Positions 23,537-33,783 are shown, counted from the first letter of the stretch. The stretch: 64,000 nucleotides of DNA from Flavobacteriaceae bacterium (GCA_004762155.1 SIHP01000002.1:124001-188000), one strand, 5' to 3'. Program-made: numbers and translations. Notes: generated by a model not told the origin, from the letters alone.

Positions 23537-24991
23537 TTGAAAATTGACATTACATCAGAAATAGAAAGGTTCAAAGATCACCTGAATCTAGTTGACAATA
23601 ACCAGATAATTTTTTCTGGAATATTCGGTATTGGAAAAACTTATTTCTTAAAAGAATTTTTTGAGCAAAATTCTGAAGACTATGAATTGTTTCTACTTTC
23701 GCCTGTTAATTATTCAATATCGAATAACGATGATATCATAGATTACATAAAATATGATATTGCTTTTGAGCTTCTTGGGAAAAATGTGGATTATGAAAAA
23801 ACAGATTTTTCAGAATTACTAACAGCTCAATTTTATTTAAAAGATAATTTTTTAGATACGATATCTCTTTTAGCTAAGAGCGGTGGGAAGATTGGAAAAA
23901 CGTTTAGTGAAGTATACGAAAACTTAAAAAAACTAGTAAACAATATTAAAGAACATAACTCTGAATCACAAATTGACGAAAAGAAAGAGCTTATTGACTT
24001 TTTAAGAGAACTTACAGCAAGGAACAATTCTATCTACGAAGAAAATAAAATAACAGAATTGATTTCAGGACTAGTTGAAAAACTTAAAGAAAATAAAAAA
24101 GAAATAGTTCTAGTAATTGATGATATAGACAGACTTGATCCTGAACATATCTTTAGAATATTAAATGTTTTTGCTTGTCATTTTGATATTGAAAAATTCA
24201 CAGAAAACAAATTCGGATTCCATAAAATAGTTCTTGTTTGTGATATAGAAAACATTAGAAATTTATTCCATTCAAAATATGGAACGAATGTCGATTTCTC
24301 TGGATACATTGACAAATTTTATAGTAGAGAAATACATTTTTTTGACAACAAAGAAATTGTTAGTAAATCAGTAGGAAAGATACTCTCTTCTATAAAAATT
24401 CAAGGTGCATATGACCACATAATTAACTTAAAAGATAGCAGAAAAATAACAACTTTAAATTTTCAAGAAATTTTAGAAGATTTAATAAATAACGATTTAT
24501 TAAATCTAAGAACTTTATTAAAACTATTTGACAAGGAATATGTTTTAAAATTCTTTGACTTTAAAATTGATAAAAATAACGGAAGAGCATCAAGCTGGCA
24601 TTTTCAAAAAATATTAGTGTTTGAATTTTTAGTATCGTTTTACGGTTCGATTACAAGTTTAAGAACAGCATTAGAAAAACTTGCTGAACGAAATCCAACA
24701 AAACTAATAGATGATAGTCAACTAAGAAGATACGGGAATTTAATTGCCTTAGTTGACTATAAAAATCATAAGGCATTAAAAGACGATTATGAATATATTA
24801 ATTCTGATTTAAATATTTTAATTAAATACTCAGTTATTAAACCTGGAGATTGGGGAGACCAAACAAGTGCAAATATTAATGAAGTTACTTACTTAAATAA
24901 ACCTGAGATTAAAAGGTTAGATTTCCCTTTTGCACCTCTTTTGAAAATAGCATTTGAGGAATATTTAAATTTAACAAAAGTAAAAAACTAG
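23537..24991 (+). CDS. KAP-family P-loop NTPase
   Basis: The 484-residue protein starts at TTG. An earlier start is not available and the Walker A motif begins at residue 28 (GIFGIGKT, 28-35). Walker B is at about 188-198 (IVLVIDDIDRL), followed by LDPEHIFRILNVF, the pattern of the KAP NTPase group. Unlike many KAP proteins I see no strong membrane span between the Walker motifs; the segment holds a charged, coiled-coil-like stretch (ENLKKLVNNIKEHNSESQIDEKKEL). KAP proteins include the phage-exclusion protein PifA, so a defence role is possible but unproven. It has no cotranscribed neighbour and is preceded by the shared upstream element. Confidence 0.8.
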   Translation: MKIDITSEIERFKDHLNLVDNNQIIFSGIFGIGKTYFLKEFFEQNSEDYELFLLSPVNYSISNNDDIIDYIKYDIAFELLGKNVDYEKTDFSELLTAQFYLKDNFLDTISLLAKSGGKIGKTFSEVYENLKKLVNNIKEHNSESQIDEKKELIDFLRELTARNNSIYEENKITELISGLVEKLKENKKEIVLVIDDIDRLDPEHIFRILNVFACHFDIEKFTENKFGFHKIVLVCDIENIRNLFHSKYGTNVDFSGYIDKFYSREIHFFDNKEIVSKSVGKILSSIKIQGAYDHIINLKDSRKITTLNFQEILEDLINNDLLNLRTLLKLFDKEYVLKFFDFKIDKNNGRASSWHFQKILVFEFLVSFYGSITSLRTALEKLAERNPTKLIDDSQLRRYGNLIALVDYKNHKALKDDYEYINSDLNILIKYSVIKPGDWGDQTSANINEVTYLNKPEIKRLDFPFAPLLKIAFEEYLNLTKVKN

Positions 24992-25167
24992 ATATAATAA
25001 TTAATACGCTTTTTAATCCTAAACTCAAATTATAAAGCTTTTAATAAAGTCAGTTAAATCTTTTTAATTTGGCTTTAAAAATAAAATTTTTAGCTAAGTT
25101 ATTAATCGAAAATTAAACACTTTTTAATCACCCTACTATTTACTATTTATAATACAATTTACAAAAA

Positions 25168-25623
25168 ATGACATTTGAAGATTTAAAAGAAAAATATTCT
25201 GATCGAGGAGCAGCATTTCCAGAACATTTACCTAAACCTAATGAATCGGATTTAAATGAATTGATTAAAAAATACAATTGCAAATTTCCAAAATCGTTTA
25301 TAGATTATCAACTGAAATACTGTACTTCTGTTCCTATTGGAGATTTTTCATTTGATGGATTTGGTTGGGCAAACAAGGCTCTCGAACCAAATATGAATTT
25401 GGAAGAAATTCTTAAAGATTACTCTCAATTGGAGTTCCCTAATTATCTAACACCATTTAGATATGAAAATGGAGATTATTGGTGTTTTGATAACCGAAGT
25501 TCTGAATCTGAATTTCCTGTTGTAATTTTTGATCATAATTCAAATGGCCTTGAGTCTGACCCTAATTATAATTGGAAAAATTTTATGGATTGGGTTGATA
25601 AAACTATGGAAAATGAATATTAA
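25168..25623 (+). CDS. SMI1/KNR4 (SUKH) domain protein
   Basis: The 151-residue protein has the SUKH pattern: an N-terminal helix pair, then LIKKYNCKFPKSFIDYQLKYC, GDFSFDGFGW, PNYLTPFRYENGDYWCFD and a final NFMDWVDK helix. SUKH proteins often neutralise polymorphic toxins delivered by contact-dependent or type VI-like systems. No toxin gene is adjacent, so it would be an orphan immunity protein. It may also act as a general cytoplasmic adaptor, as other SUKH proteins do. It lies in an accessory stretch just after the KAP NTPase. Confidence 0.8.
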   Translation: MTFEDLKEKYSDRGAAFPEHLPKPNESDLNELIKKYNCKFPKSFIDYQLKYCTSVPIGDFSFDGFGWANKALEPNMNLEEILKDYSQLEFPNYLTPFRYENGDYWCFDNRSSESEFPVVIFDHNSNGLESDPNYNWKNFMDWVDKTMENEY

Positions 25624-26106
25624 TAATTCTTGTTCTAAAATGGTCTTTAAAATCAACACCAAACCAAAACAAACTATTTTTCATCCGTTACCTTTCACAC
25701 ACAAAACTTTCTGTATACAATAACGCAACCAAATGGAAATTTGAGCATCTACAGTGTAAACAAAATCTTAAAAAAAGTTGTAAAGAAATACTACCCTAAA
25801 AATTTATTACGATGTACGCAGCATTTTTCACTGAAAATAGGGTAAAAAAATCATCTAGAAACATAGATATTTGTATAAAACAAAAATTAAATACAATAGA
25901 AATACTATAACGTCACAAGAGTTATCTTCATTAAAAGGATTGGAATTAGCAAATGCATTTGTAAGCTATTTTAAAATCTGGGCTTTAACACCTTCATGTA
26001 TTGAAATATTGATACAGATTATGGATGGGGATAACATCAATTGAAATAACTGTGTTTTTAACAAACTACGTATAACCAAGAATTAATAATTATCAAAAAC
26101 TAAATT
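25624..26106. other. Gene-poor region with possible decayed reading frame
   Basis: This stretch of 483 bases has no complete gene. From 25859 to 26044 a frame is open without a plausible start and reads SQELSSLKGLELANAFVSYF and so on, to a TGA. It may be the end of a lost gene. An inverted repeat TACCCTA / TAGGGTA (25792-25798 and 25838-25844) precedes it. I cannot assign either feature. Confidence 0.4.
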
Positions 26107-27264
26107 ATGAAAAACAGAACAGTAACCGCAGGTATAATTTTGGCATTTTTATCCATCATTTTCTATAGTTGCAGTAGCAATAATACTGGTGAACCTGAAC
26201 CTAGTCCAGAAACAATTGAACTTGAAGATGCAAAACTTTTAGATTTTCCTTTATTTGCAATTACTCCTATTTCTATTGAAATTATAGACCCTATTATTGT
26301 TGATAATGAAGAGACTGTATTTGGTGAAATTAATATTATAATTCCTTATACAGTTTCCTTAGATGAAATTGCTTCTTCTATTACATCAAGTGAATTGAAT
26401 TTAAGTAATTTTGATGTTTTGCCCGGTAATGCTACTACACTTAATTATGAAACAGAAAGCCATATACATACAATTGTAAATGCGCTTGATAATTCAGAAG
26501 AATTACTGCATTATACAGTAACTATTACACAAGAAATAATTCCAACTCCTTCTTCTTTAACCGTTACTGATTTTAAATTTGAAGCTAGTAAAAATGCACA
26601 ACTAACCGAAGATATTATTATTGAAAAACGTTTTGATGATCCTAATTCACAAAAACAAGATATTTACTTATTTGTACCTGAAGGAACTGACTTTTCAAAC
26701 TTAACACCTACAGCTACATTTGATGCTGAAGCTGTTTTTTATACACAAGATTCATCTATTTCACTAACTGAAGTAGATACACCTTATCCAACTACAGAAA
26801 CTAATTTCGATTTTTCATACCCAAAAAGTTTCATCATTGTATTGAAAGATGATAATAGACTAAAATGGGTAAATGTTTTTGTAGACATTAAAAACCCTGT
26901 ACAATTAGAAAACTCAGATATTACAACTCCAGATGTAACAACACCAGGTTCTTCGGAATACTTTACAGGCATTACAACATGGAAAAATGTAGGAAATCAT
27001 CCTATAGAATTTCAATCGGCAACAACCTACGAAAATAAAATTCCGGATGTTAATGTAAATGTTATAACAGCAGACAGAAATTTGGTTACAGGAGGTTTAA
27101 TCCCTGGAGAAAGTGCAAATATTAACGTTCAAGTTTCTGGAAATCTACCAACAAGTGAATATAAAACTACAGCAGTATTTTATACAGGTTTTTATAGACA
27201 TGATGCTATTAATGATTTAGTAGAGCCTATAAAATTGAATATTACAGCCAACGTAATAAACTAA
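26107..27264 (+). CDS. Lipoprotein with Ig-like repeats
   Basis: The 385-residue protein has a lipoprotein signal with lipobox FYSC (Cys22), followed by SSNNTGEPEPSPE, an acidic tether. The rest is beta-rich. Two related segments near residues 40-145 and 150-265 (the second begins SLTVTDFKFEAS) resemble the immunoglobulin-like DUF5018-type repeats of Bacteroidota surface lipoproteins. The last 110 residues (WKNVGNHPIEFQSATTYENK, ending in VEPIKLNITANVIN) look like a further sandwich domain. It is probably outer-membrane-anchored and binds something outside the cell. No partner gene is evident on either side. Confidence 0.75.
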   Translation: MKNRTVTAGIILAFLSIIFYSCSSNNTGEPEPSPETIELEDAKLLDFPLFAITPISIEIIDPIIVDNEETVFGEINIIIPYTVSLDEIASSITSSELNLSNFDVLPGNATTLNYETESHIHTIVNALDNSEELLHYTVTITQEIIPTPSSLTVTDFKFEASKNAQLTEDIIIEKRFDDPNSQKQDIYLFVPEGTDFSNLTPTATFDAEAVFYTQDSSISLTEVDTPYPTTETNFDFSYPKSFIIVLKDDNRLKWVNVFVDIKNPVQLENSDITTPDVTTPGSSEYFTGITTWKNVGNHPIEFQSATTYENKIPDVNVNVITADRNLVTGGLIPGESANINVQVSGNLPTSEYKTTAVFYTGFYRHDAINDLVEPIKLNITANVIN

Positions 27265-27286
27265 AAAATAAAATTTTTAAATCACG

Positions 27287-27342
27287 TGAGTTTGATGCAA
27301 GAAGAGTATTGTAAGTAATACATTTTTCTTAGATCAAACTCA
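27287..27342. repeat. Three-tier imperfect inverted repeat
   Basis: TGAGTTTGAT (27287-27296) pairs with ATCAAACTCA (27333-27342). Inside, AAGAA pairs with TTCTT and GTATT with AATAC, giving a 56-nt hairpin with small bulges. No T run follows, so it may be a repeat element rather than a terminator. Confidence 0.6.
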
Positions 27343-27430
27343 TGTTGATTATTATCTTAAATCATTTTAATTTTACTTGTAAATTAAAAAGCTTACTCTT
27401 AATTTCTATTTTCACCTAAAACCTTAAAAA

Positions 27431-28006
27431 ATGAAAGATGTTAAAGATTATTGTCCTTCTAACAAACAAGATTGGAGAAAATGGCTAGAATTGAATCATA
27501 AAAAGGAAAATGCTATTTGGCTCATTTTTTATAAGAAAAAATCTCCAAACTATAACTTAAGCTGGAGTGAATCGGTTGACGAAGCGCTTTGTTTTGGTTG
27601 GATTGATAGCACTAAAAGAACTATAGATACTGAACGATACAAACAATATTTTTGCAAACGAAAACCAAAAAGTAATTGGTCTAAAATAAATAAGGAGAAA
27701 GTTAAAACCTTAATAGACCAAAAACTTATGGCTGATGAAGGTTACAAAAGCATTGAAGTTGCAAAAGAAAATGGTTCTTGGACAATTTTAGATGAAGTTG
27801 AAGCGCTTGTAGTTCCTGAAGATTTAAAAATAGAATTTACAAACTATAAAGGTTCTTTAGAGTTCTTTAATAGTTTAAGCAACTCTGCTAAAAAGATTTT
27901 ATTATACTGGATTGTTTCTGCTAAAAGAAAGGAAACAAGACAAAAAAGAATCTTAGAAATTGTAGAAAATGCTAGTAAAAATTTAAAACCTAAACAATTT
28001 AGATAA
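27431..28006 (+). CDS. YdeI/OmdA-family protein
   Basis: The 191-residue cytoplasmic protein matches the YdeI/OmpD-associated family: WRKWLELNHKKENAIWLIFYKK, then SWSESVDEALCFGWIDS, a KPKSNWSKINKEKV segment, and a C-terminal helical OmdA domain with LSNSAKKILLYWIVSAKRKETRQKRI. Family members have been linked to bacteriocin or peptide resistance in enterobacteria, but the biochemical activity is not established. It is a single gene with a long leader, and no operon is apparent. Confidence 0.82.
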   Translation: MKDVKDYCPSNKQDWRKWLELNHKKENAIWLIFYKKKSPNYNLSWSESVDEALCFGWIDSTKRTIDTERYKQYFCKRKPKSNWSKINKEKVKTLIDQKLMADEGYKSIEVAKENGSWTILDEVEALVVPEDLKIEFTNYKGSLEFFNSLSNSAKKILLYWIVSAKRKETRQKRILEIVENASKNLKPKQFR

Positions 28007-28183
28007 TATAAAACAACTTATCATAAACTGTTAAATTAGGGTTTCAAAATAATGTTCCTCGATGCAAACATTGGAGAATTAAAACCTTGGCTATCTCCTT
28101 GCCATTAAATCTTTGTTAAACTAACGTTTCTTCTATTTTTATATGCTTCATTTTATTTAACTTTAGCAATAAATTACTGTGCT

Positions 28184-29530
28184 ATGAGGTTATTTTTACT
28201 GTTTTTCTTTGCTACATTTATTACTTTTTCTCAAAATTTTAAAGGAAAAGTTTTAGATAACGAAACTTACAAACCAATTGAAAATGTTACTATTTATAGT
28301 AAAAACCATCAAATTGGAACTACTTCTAATAAAAACGGAAAGTTCAGTTTAACTATTTCTTTAAAAGAAAAAGATACTATTCGCTTTTCAGTTATTGGTT
28401 ATACTCCTAAACGCATTACGTTTTCCAAATTAAAACAGCTTAACTTTATTGTTCATTTATCAAAAAAAATAGAACACCTTAATGAAGTTGTTGTTACTAA
28501 AAAAAGAGACTTAAAAAATCAAATTCCTTTTACAAAATTATCTTCTTTAAAAAAAGGAGTCTCTAATTTTGGATCTGAATTAATAAATGATAAAATTTAT
28601 ATTATTGGTGGCGACATTTCATCCATTGAAAATTCTGAAATAAAGGCACTTCAAGATGTTAGTTTACTATCTGATATTACTTCTTTTGCAGATTTATTAA
28701 AAGCAATGAAATTTAATTTTTCTTTTATTGGGTTTAATGAAAAACTATACACTTATGATATAGAAAAAAATACTTGGAGTAAATCAGTTATAGAATTAAA
28801 AAAAAGAGCGTATCATAGATCAATTCATATAAATAATAAACTGTATAATTTTGGAGGTAAAACCTTGTCTAAAAACAAAAGACGCGTTTATTTAAATAAT
28901 GAAATTGAAGTTATTAATCTTGAAAACGAAGAAGTCCTTGTAGATCAAACAAATCCTCATCAAGCTGTTAACTTTGCTGCATTTCCTTATTTAGATAATA
29001 TTATTATTTTGGGTGGCTCTACTAAATTAAAAAAGAACAAAGAAAAAGTTTACAGAGGTGATGCTCATATTTACAATACCTCTTCTGGTCATTGGTATGA
29101 ACTTCCAAAAATGACCAAACCAAAAGAAGTTAATGGAATACTCATAAAAAACACCATTTATCTTATAGGAGGTTTTAATCAAAAACCACTAACAGAAATA
29201 GAATCTTATAATCTTAAAAATGGAAAATGGCAACAAGAAGGGAATTTATTTTCTGGAATAGAAAATCCTGCTTTAGCCTATTCAAAAAACGTTATTTATA
29301 TCTTTAGCAAAGGTGTAATGCTCACTTACAATACAAAAACTAAAACCCTTAATGAATATAAAATTGGTTTACTTACAGAAAGTTCTCAAATGTATTGTTA
29401 CAAAGGAAAACTTTATATTTTAGGTGGTTATATTGAGAATAGAAATATAAAATCTTCTTCATCAAAAATGAACGTGATAGATTTAAATGATTTTAATAGA
29501 ACTAAAATAATAAGATCAACAACGTTTTAA
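28184..29530 (+). CDS. Secreted kelch-propeller protein with CarboxypepD-reg-like domain
   Basis: The 448-residue protein has a signal peptide ending near FSQ (residue 17). Residues of about 18-105 form a carboxypeptidase-regulatory-like beta-sandwich (GKVLDNETYKPIENVTI, NKNGKFSL, IRFSVIGYTPKRI). From residue 115 onward kelch blades are visible (NDKIYIIGG, YTYDIEKNTWSK, NNKLYNFGG, DNIIILGG, NTIYLIGG, GKLYILGGY). The combination recurs in Bacteroidota as periplasmic or surface proteins. The function is unknown; kelch propellers mostly bind ligands. No T9SS domain or lipobox is present, so it is probably periplasmic. Confidence 0.82.
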   Translation: MRLFLLFFFATFITFSQNFKGKVLDNETYKPIENVTIYSKNHQIGTTSNKNGKFSLTISLKEKDTIRFSVIGYTPKRITFSKLKQLNFIVHLSKKIEHLNEVVVTKKRDLKNQIPFTKLSSLKKGVSNFGSELINDKIYIIGGDISSIENSEIKALQDVSLLSDITSFADLLKAMKFNFSFIGFNEKLYTYDIEKNTWSKSVIELKKRAYHRSIHINNKLYNFGGKTLSKNKRRVYLNNEIEVINLENEEVLVDQTNPHQAVNFAAFPYLDNIIILGGSTKLKKNKEKVYRGDAHIYNTSSGHWYELPKMTKPKEVNGILIKNTIYLIGGFNQKPLTEIESYNLKNGKWQQEGNLFSGIENPALAYSKNVIYIFSKGVMLTYNTKTKTLNEYKIGLLTESSQMYCYKGKLYILGGYIENRNIKSSSSKMNVIDLNDFNRTKIIRSTTF

Positions 29531-29615
29531 TTGAAAAAACTAGTATCAATAATATAGTGCTTGTTTATAACAATCATCAACTTTAAAATTTGGTTATTCA
29601 ACAAAAAAGAAAAAA

Positions 29616-30089
29616 ATGGGAATATTTAAATCATCAGACCCAAACACACCAGATGATCCTTCAGAAATAGCTAAAAAAGTTGCTACGAAATTTTTAAAGA
29701 AAGGATATTGTTTAGATTTTTCTATTGCGAGTCTTGAAAATGAAATTGATAACATTCTGAAAAATGAATCTCAATGGAGATATAAACAAAAGTTAAGGTT
29801 AGAAATAGAACTCACTGCTTATTTTGGAGAGACAATTTGTAGAATATTCAATGCAAAATGGACAGGTGAATACTTCAAGACGTTTCCTAGAAGTGGCGCT
29901 AATTATTATCTTTGTAAAATAAGAATAAACACATTTGAATTTGCTCCTAGTCATTTTTTTGAATACTATTTTGCAAATGGAAGTAAAAGAAAAAATTCGT
30001 TTAAGAATTATTTAAATCATACGTACTATTCTAAGGAAGACGATGCTTATGTTGGTTTATTAACTAAAATTATTGAGGCCAGTAATTAA
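29616..30089 (+). CDS. Hypothetical protein, 157 aa
   Basis: I do not recognise this family with confidence. The soluble protein has a disordered, proline- and aspartate-rich N-terminus (SSDPNTPDDPS), followed by a helical domain with ELTAYFGETICRIFNAKWTGEY. That last pattern recalls small proteins with a G-Y-(F/L)-GE helix that occur in DUF3806-like immunity families, but the similarity is weak. The gene stands alone between the kelch protein and the methyltransferase. Confidence 0.55.
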   Translation: MGIFKSSDPNTPDDPSEIAKKVATKFLKKGYCLDFSIASLENEIDNILKNESQWRYKQKLRLEIELTAYFGETICRIFNAKWTGEYFKTFPRSGANYYLCKIRINTFEFAPSHFFEYYFANGSKRKNSFKNYLNHTYYSKEDDAYVGLLTKIIEASN

Positions 30090-30390
30090 TTCCTCAGAAT
30101 TAAGTTTAAATAATATCTAAATGTCTGGTTGAGCCTAGAAACCTACTTTTAACTAGCCAATAGATCTCAACTGATTTCTATAAAATTAAAACTGTAAACG
30201 AATAACTCTTTATAACAAATACCACAATTAATATCTGGCTTAATACATTCTTAGCGCATTCGTTAAATTATTTTTGATTTAGATTTAAAATCAGAAAAGT
30301 AAAACAAAATAAAAATTAAATACTAATTTAACCACACGTTAAAACATTAAAGAAAAACAAAGAATCATACTATAAAGCCAATATATAAAA

Positions 30391-31389
30391 ATGACTGAAA
30401 ACAAAGTAATTCGTTTAATTCAAAAATTGACTTCTTCTATATTTGAAAATTCAATAAATCAAGTTGAGGCTGTAAAAAGTATAGATGAAATTTTCACACA
30501 CTTTCAACAAATTACTGAAATTAGTGGTTATGATCATAAAATTGAACATATGGCAGCAATTCCTGCAGCCAAGGGAAAAGCATTAGGATTAAACTTTGCA
30601 GCACAATGTTTATTAGATTATAATAGAACTATTAAATTTTTAAAAGCAGTAGTATCTGTAATTACTGAAAAGCAAAAAAAACAACCAGGAAAATTAATTA
30701 AAATATTTTATGCAGGATGTGGTCCATTTGCTCCTTTTATAACTTTAATAGCTCCTTTATTTAAGCCAGAAGAAGTACAGTTTTCATTGCTAGAAATTAA
30801 TAAAAACTCTGTAGCATCTGCTAAAAAGCTAATTCATTCATTAAATTTATCCAACCATCTTAAAGATTTCTATACAGCAGATGCAGTAACTTTTAAAGTT
30901 CCTGGTGCCCACTCATTTGATATACTAATTAGCGAAACATTAGATGCTGTTTTATATAGAGAATGTTATGTTCCTATTTTATTTAATTTACTTCCTCAGT
31001 TCAACAAAAACATAATATTGATACCTGAAAATGTATTAATAAATCTCTCTTTTTTAACAGCTTCAAAAGAAGAATTAAATGCTGAAGAATATGAAGTGGG
31101 AACTATTTTAAATGTGCGTGAATCTATAGCGGCCAATTCCAATACTAACCTTATTCCTTCTCAATTACCTGATAAAAAAATTGATTTGACTTCATTAAAC
31201 ATGAATACTTATGAAAAATTTGTATTGGATACCAAAGTCCATATTCATGATACTATTTGGTTGTCTAGAAATGAATCGTCTTTAACACTTCCTCTTGAAC
31301 ATAAATTAACACAGCCTTTTAAAAATAATGCATTTGTTTTTACCTATTTCATGGAGCCAGAAATGGAACTCAAATTTAGACTTGAATAA
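30391..31389 (+). CDS. PRMT-like SAM-dependent methyltransferase
   Basis: The 332-residue protein has a class I methyltransferase fold. Motif I is IFYAGCGPFAPF (about residues 110-121), the acidic residue of strand 2 is in LLEINKN, and motif III is near FYTADAVTF. ISETLDAVLYRE then resembles the double-glutamate loop of protein arginine methyltransferases. The N-terminal 100 residues are helical. The C-terminal part is a beta domain, again as in PRMTs. The substrate is unknown; it may methylate a peptide or a small molecule. The gene is monocistronic and ends at a strong bidirectional terminator shared with kbl. Confidence 0.72.
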   Translation: MTENKVIRLIQKLTSSIFENSINQVEAVKSIDEIFTHFQQITEISGYDHKIEHMAAIPAAKGKALGLNFAAQCLLDYNRTIKFLKAVVSVITEKQKKQPGKLIKIFYAGCGPFAPFITLIAPLFKPEEVQFSLLEINKNSVASAKKLIHSLNLSNHLKDFYTADAVTFKVPGAHSFDILISETLDAVLYRECYVPILFNLLPQFNKNIILIPENVLINLSFLTASKEELNAEEYEVGTILNVRESIAANSNTNLIPSQLPDKKIDLTSLNMNTYEKFVLDTKVHIHDTIWLSRNESSLTLPLEHKLTQPFKNNAFVFTYFMEPEMELKFRLE

Positions 31390-31420
31390 TTATAGTTTAA
31401 TTTATTAAAAAGATAAAATA

Positions 31421-31458
31421 AAAAACAAGGAGCTGAAAAATCAGCTCCTTGTTTTTTT
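31421..31458. terminator. Bidirectional rho-independent terminator
   Basis: ACAAGGAGCTGA and TCAGCTCCTTGT form a 12-bp stem around AAAA, flanked by an A run on the left and a T run on the right. It can stop both the methyltransferase gene and the converging kbl. Confidence 0.9.
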
Positions 31459-31460
31459 AC

Positions 31461-32648
31461 TTAAATAACTTTTAATTCTTTACCTATTTTTATAAAAGCA
31501 TTGATTGCTTTATCTAACTCTTCTCTACTATGAGCAGCAGATAATTGAACTCTTATTCTTGCTTTTCCTTTTGGTACAACCGGATAGAAAAAACCAATAA
31601 CATAAATTCCTTCCAGCAATAATTTTGAAGCAAACTCTTGAGCTAATTTCGCTTCTTGCAACATTATTGGTACAATAGGATGATCTCCTGCTACAATGTT
31701 GAATCCTGCTTCTACTATTTTTGATCTAAAATAAGTTGTATTTGCTATTAATTTATCTCTTAATTCTGTAGAAGTACTTAACAAATCTAATACTCTTATT
31801 GAAGCTCCAACTACAGATGGCGCTACAGTATTAGAAAATAAATAAGGTCTAGAACGCTGTCTTAACATGTCAACAATCTCTTTTCTAGCTGCTGTAAATC
31901 CACCAGAAGCACCACCAAGCGCTTTTCCGTAAGTTCCTGTAATAATATCTACACGTCCCATAACGTTTCTATATTCGTGAGTTCCACGTCCTGTTTTACC
32001 AATAAAACCAGTAGAATGACATTCGTCTATCATTACAAGAGCTTCATATTTATCGGCTAAATCACAAATTTTATCCAATTGTGCAATAGTTCCATCCATA
32101 GAAAATGAACCATCGGTAACAATTAATTTTCTTCTAGCTCCTTTTGCAGCAATTAATTGCGCTTCCAGAGCTTCCATATCGTTATGATCGTATCTAAAAC
32201 GTTGCGCTTTACACAATCTAATTCCGTCAATAATAGAAGCATGATTTAAAGCATCAGAAATAATAGCATCTTCGGCAGTTAATAAAGGTTCAAAAACACC
32301 TCCGTTTGCATCAAAAGCAGCTGCATAAAGTATACAATCTTCCATGCCTAAAAACTCCGAAGTTTTACGCTCTAATTCTTTATGAATATCTTGAGTTCCA
32401 CAAATAAAACGAACTGAAGATAATCCAAAACCATGACTGTCTATTGTTTTTTTACTCGCTTCTAAAACGGCTGGATGAGACGATAAACCTAAATAATTAT
32501 TGGCACAAAAATTAAGTACTTCTTTTGATGTTGTAGTATTAATTTCTGATCCTTGTGGTGTAGTTATTATACGTTCTTCTTTATATAAACCAGCTTCTTT
32601 GATCTGGTTTAATTCTTCTTGTAAACTATCTTTAATATTTAAATACAT
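31461..32648 (-). CDS. kbl: Glycine C-acetyltransferase (2-amino-3-ketobutyrate CoA ligase)
   Basis: The 395-residue PLP enzyme of the alpha-oxoamine synthase family cleaves 2-amino-3-oxobutyrate with CoA to glycine and acetyl-CoA. The PLP lysine is Lys242 in [12 protein letters not shown]. His136 (DALNHAS) and Asp208-His211 (IDECHS) are the other cofactor contacts expected in this family. The length is typical. The start overlaps the end of the threonine dehydrogenase gene by 10 bases, so both are translated from one message and form the threonine-to-glycine pathway. Confidence 0.95.
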   Translation of the reverse strand: MYLNIKDSLQEELNQIKEAGLYKEERIITTPQGSEINTTTSKEVLNFCANNYLGLSSHPAVLEASKKTIDSHGFGLSSVRFICGTQDIHKELERKTSEFLGMEDCILYAAAFDANGGVFEPLLTAEDAIISDALNHASIIDGIRLCKAQRFRYDHNDMEALEAQLIAAKGARRKLIVTDGSFSMDGTIAQLDKICDLADKYEALVMIDECHSTGFIGKTGRGTHEYRNVMGRVDIITGTYGKALGGASGGFTAARKEIVDMLRQRSRPYLFSNTVAPSVVGASIRVLDLLSTSTELRDKLIANTTYFRSKIVEAGFNIVAGDHPIVPIMLQEAKLAQEFASKLLLEGIYVIGFFYPVVPKGKARIRVQLSAAHSREELDKAINAFIKIGKELKVI

Positions 32649-33619
32649 AACGATATGTCTTTTTTACTTTTATTTTCTTTGTTATAGTAATCATTCAATG
32701 CATGAATCATTACGTCTGTTATTTCACTTAAATTATATTCAGGAGTCCATCCCCAATCAGCATTTGCTGCAGAATCATCTATAGATTTCGGCCAATTTTT
32801 AGCAATTTCTTCTCTAAAATCTGGAGCATAAATAATATTAAAATTAGGAATTCTTTTTTGAATTTCTGACACAACTTCTTTTGGAGAAAAACTTACGCCT
32901 GCAATATTATAAGATGTTCTTATTTTTATAGCTTCTTTAGGCGCTTCCATAAGTGCTATCGTTGCATTTACAGCATCATCAATATACATCATTGGCAATG
33001 TTGTGTTTTCACTTAAAAAACAAGTATACGTTTCATCTAAAACTGCTTTATGAAATATATCTACTGCATAATCTGTTGTTCCTCCACCAGGTAAAGATTG
33101 ATAACCTACAATTCCAGGATAACGTATAGATCTAATATCTAATCCGTATTTTAAATAATAATATTGTGCCCAATTTTCACCACTTACTTTGCTAATTCCA
33201 TAAACTGTAGCAGGATCTAAATAGGCATCATTTGGCGTATTTACCTGAGTTGCTCCGCTACCAAAAACGGCAATAGAACTCGGATAAAACACTTTCTCTA
33301 TATTATTTATTCTAGCAACTTCTAAAACATTTAATAAAGTTTTCATGTTTATATCCCAAGTTTTCAGCGGATTTGCTTCTCCGTTTGCAGAAAGTATTGC
33401 GGCCAAATGATAAATTTGAGTTACGCTATATTTAGATACAACTTCTTGTATTCTATCCATATTTGTAGCATCAATACGTTCAAAAATACCTTTTGTAGTT
33501 TTTTGTTCTGAAATATCAGAAACAATTACATTTTTACTACCATATTTCTCTTGAAGTGCTCCTGTTAAAACAGAACCAAGTTGTCCGTTTGCTCCAATAA
33601 CTAAAATTATATTTTCCAT
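32639..33619 (-). CDS. tdh: L-threonine 3-dehydrogenase, short-chain (epimerase-like) type
   Basis: The 326-residue NAD-dependent enzyme belongs to the extended SDR family, not the zinc-dependent family found in enterobacteria. Gly9-x-x-Gly12-x-x-Gly15 binds NAD, and Tyr140 and Lys144 (YGISK) are catalytic with the serine of PSSIAVFG. It oxidises threonine to 2-amino-3-oxobutyrate, which Kbl then cleaves. This form is usual in Flavobacteria. It is the first gene of the tdh-kbl operon and divergent from an Lrp-type regulator, which probably senses an amino acid and controls it. Confidence 0.92.
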   Translation of the reverse strand: MENIILVIGANGQLGSVLTGALQEKYGSKNVIVSDISEQKTTKGIFERIDATNMDRIQEVVSKYSVTQIYHLAAILSANGEANPLKTWDINMKTLLNVLEVARINNIEKVFYPSSIAVFGSGATQVNTPNDAYLDPATVYGISKVSGENWAQYYYLKYGLDIRSIRYPGIVGYQSLPGGGTTDYAVDIFHKAVLDETYTCFLSENTTLPMMYIDDAVNATIALMEAPKEAIKIRTSYNIAGVSFSPKEVVSEIQKRIPNFNIIYAPDFREEIAKNWPKSIDDSAANADWGWTPEYNLSEITDVMIHALNDYYNKENKSKKDISLCI

Positions 33620-33783
33620 AAAACTAAAGTGTTATACACTACCAAAATTAAAAAACACAATCTTTAAAATCACATTTACCTGAAAATTAAGTAATAATTC
33701 CTGTTAAAACTCATTAAAGAACATTTATTTACTTTTTATTAACGAAATAGTTTTATTTTGCAATAACTTTTATTTCAACTTTC

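Noticed and set aside
25859..26044. Open frame reading SQELSSLKGLELANAFVSYF and onwards
   Set aside because: There is no usable start, it is only about 60 codons, and I can assign no similarity. It is noted as a possible remnant but not called as a gene.
32500..32784. Plus-strand ORF of 94 codons across the tdh-kbl junction
   Set aside because: It is antisense to two certain genes, with a low-complexity aromatic composition and no family.
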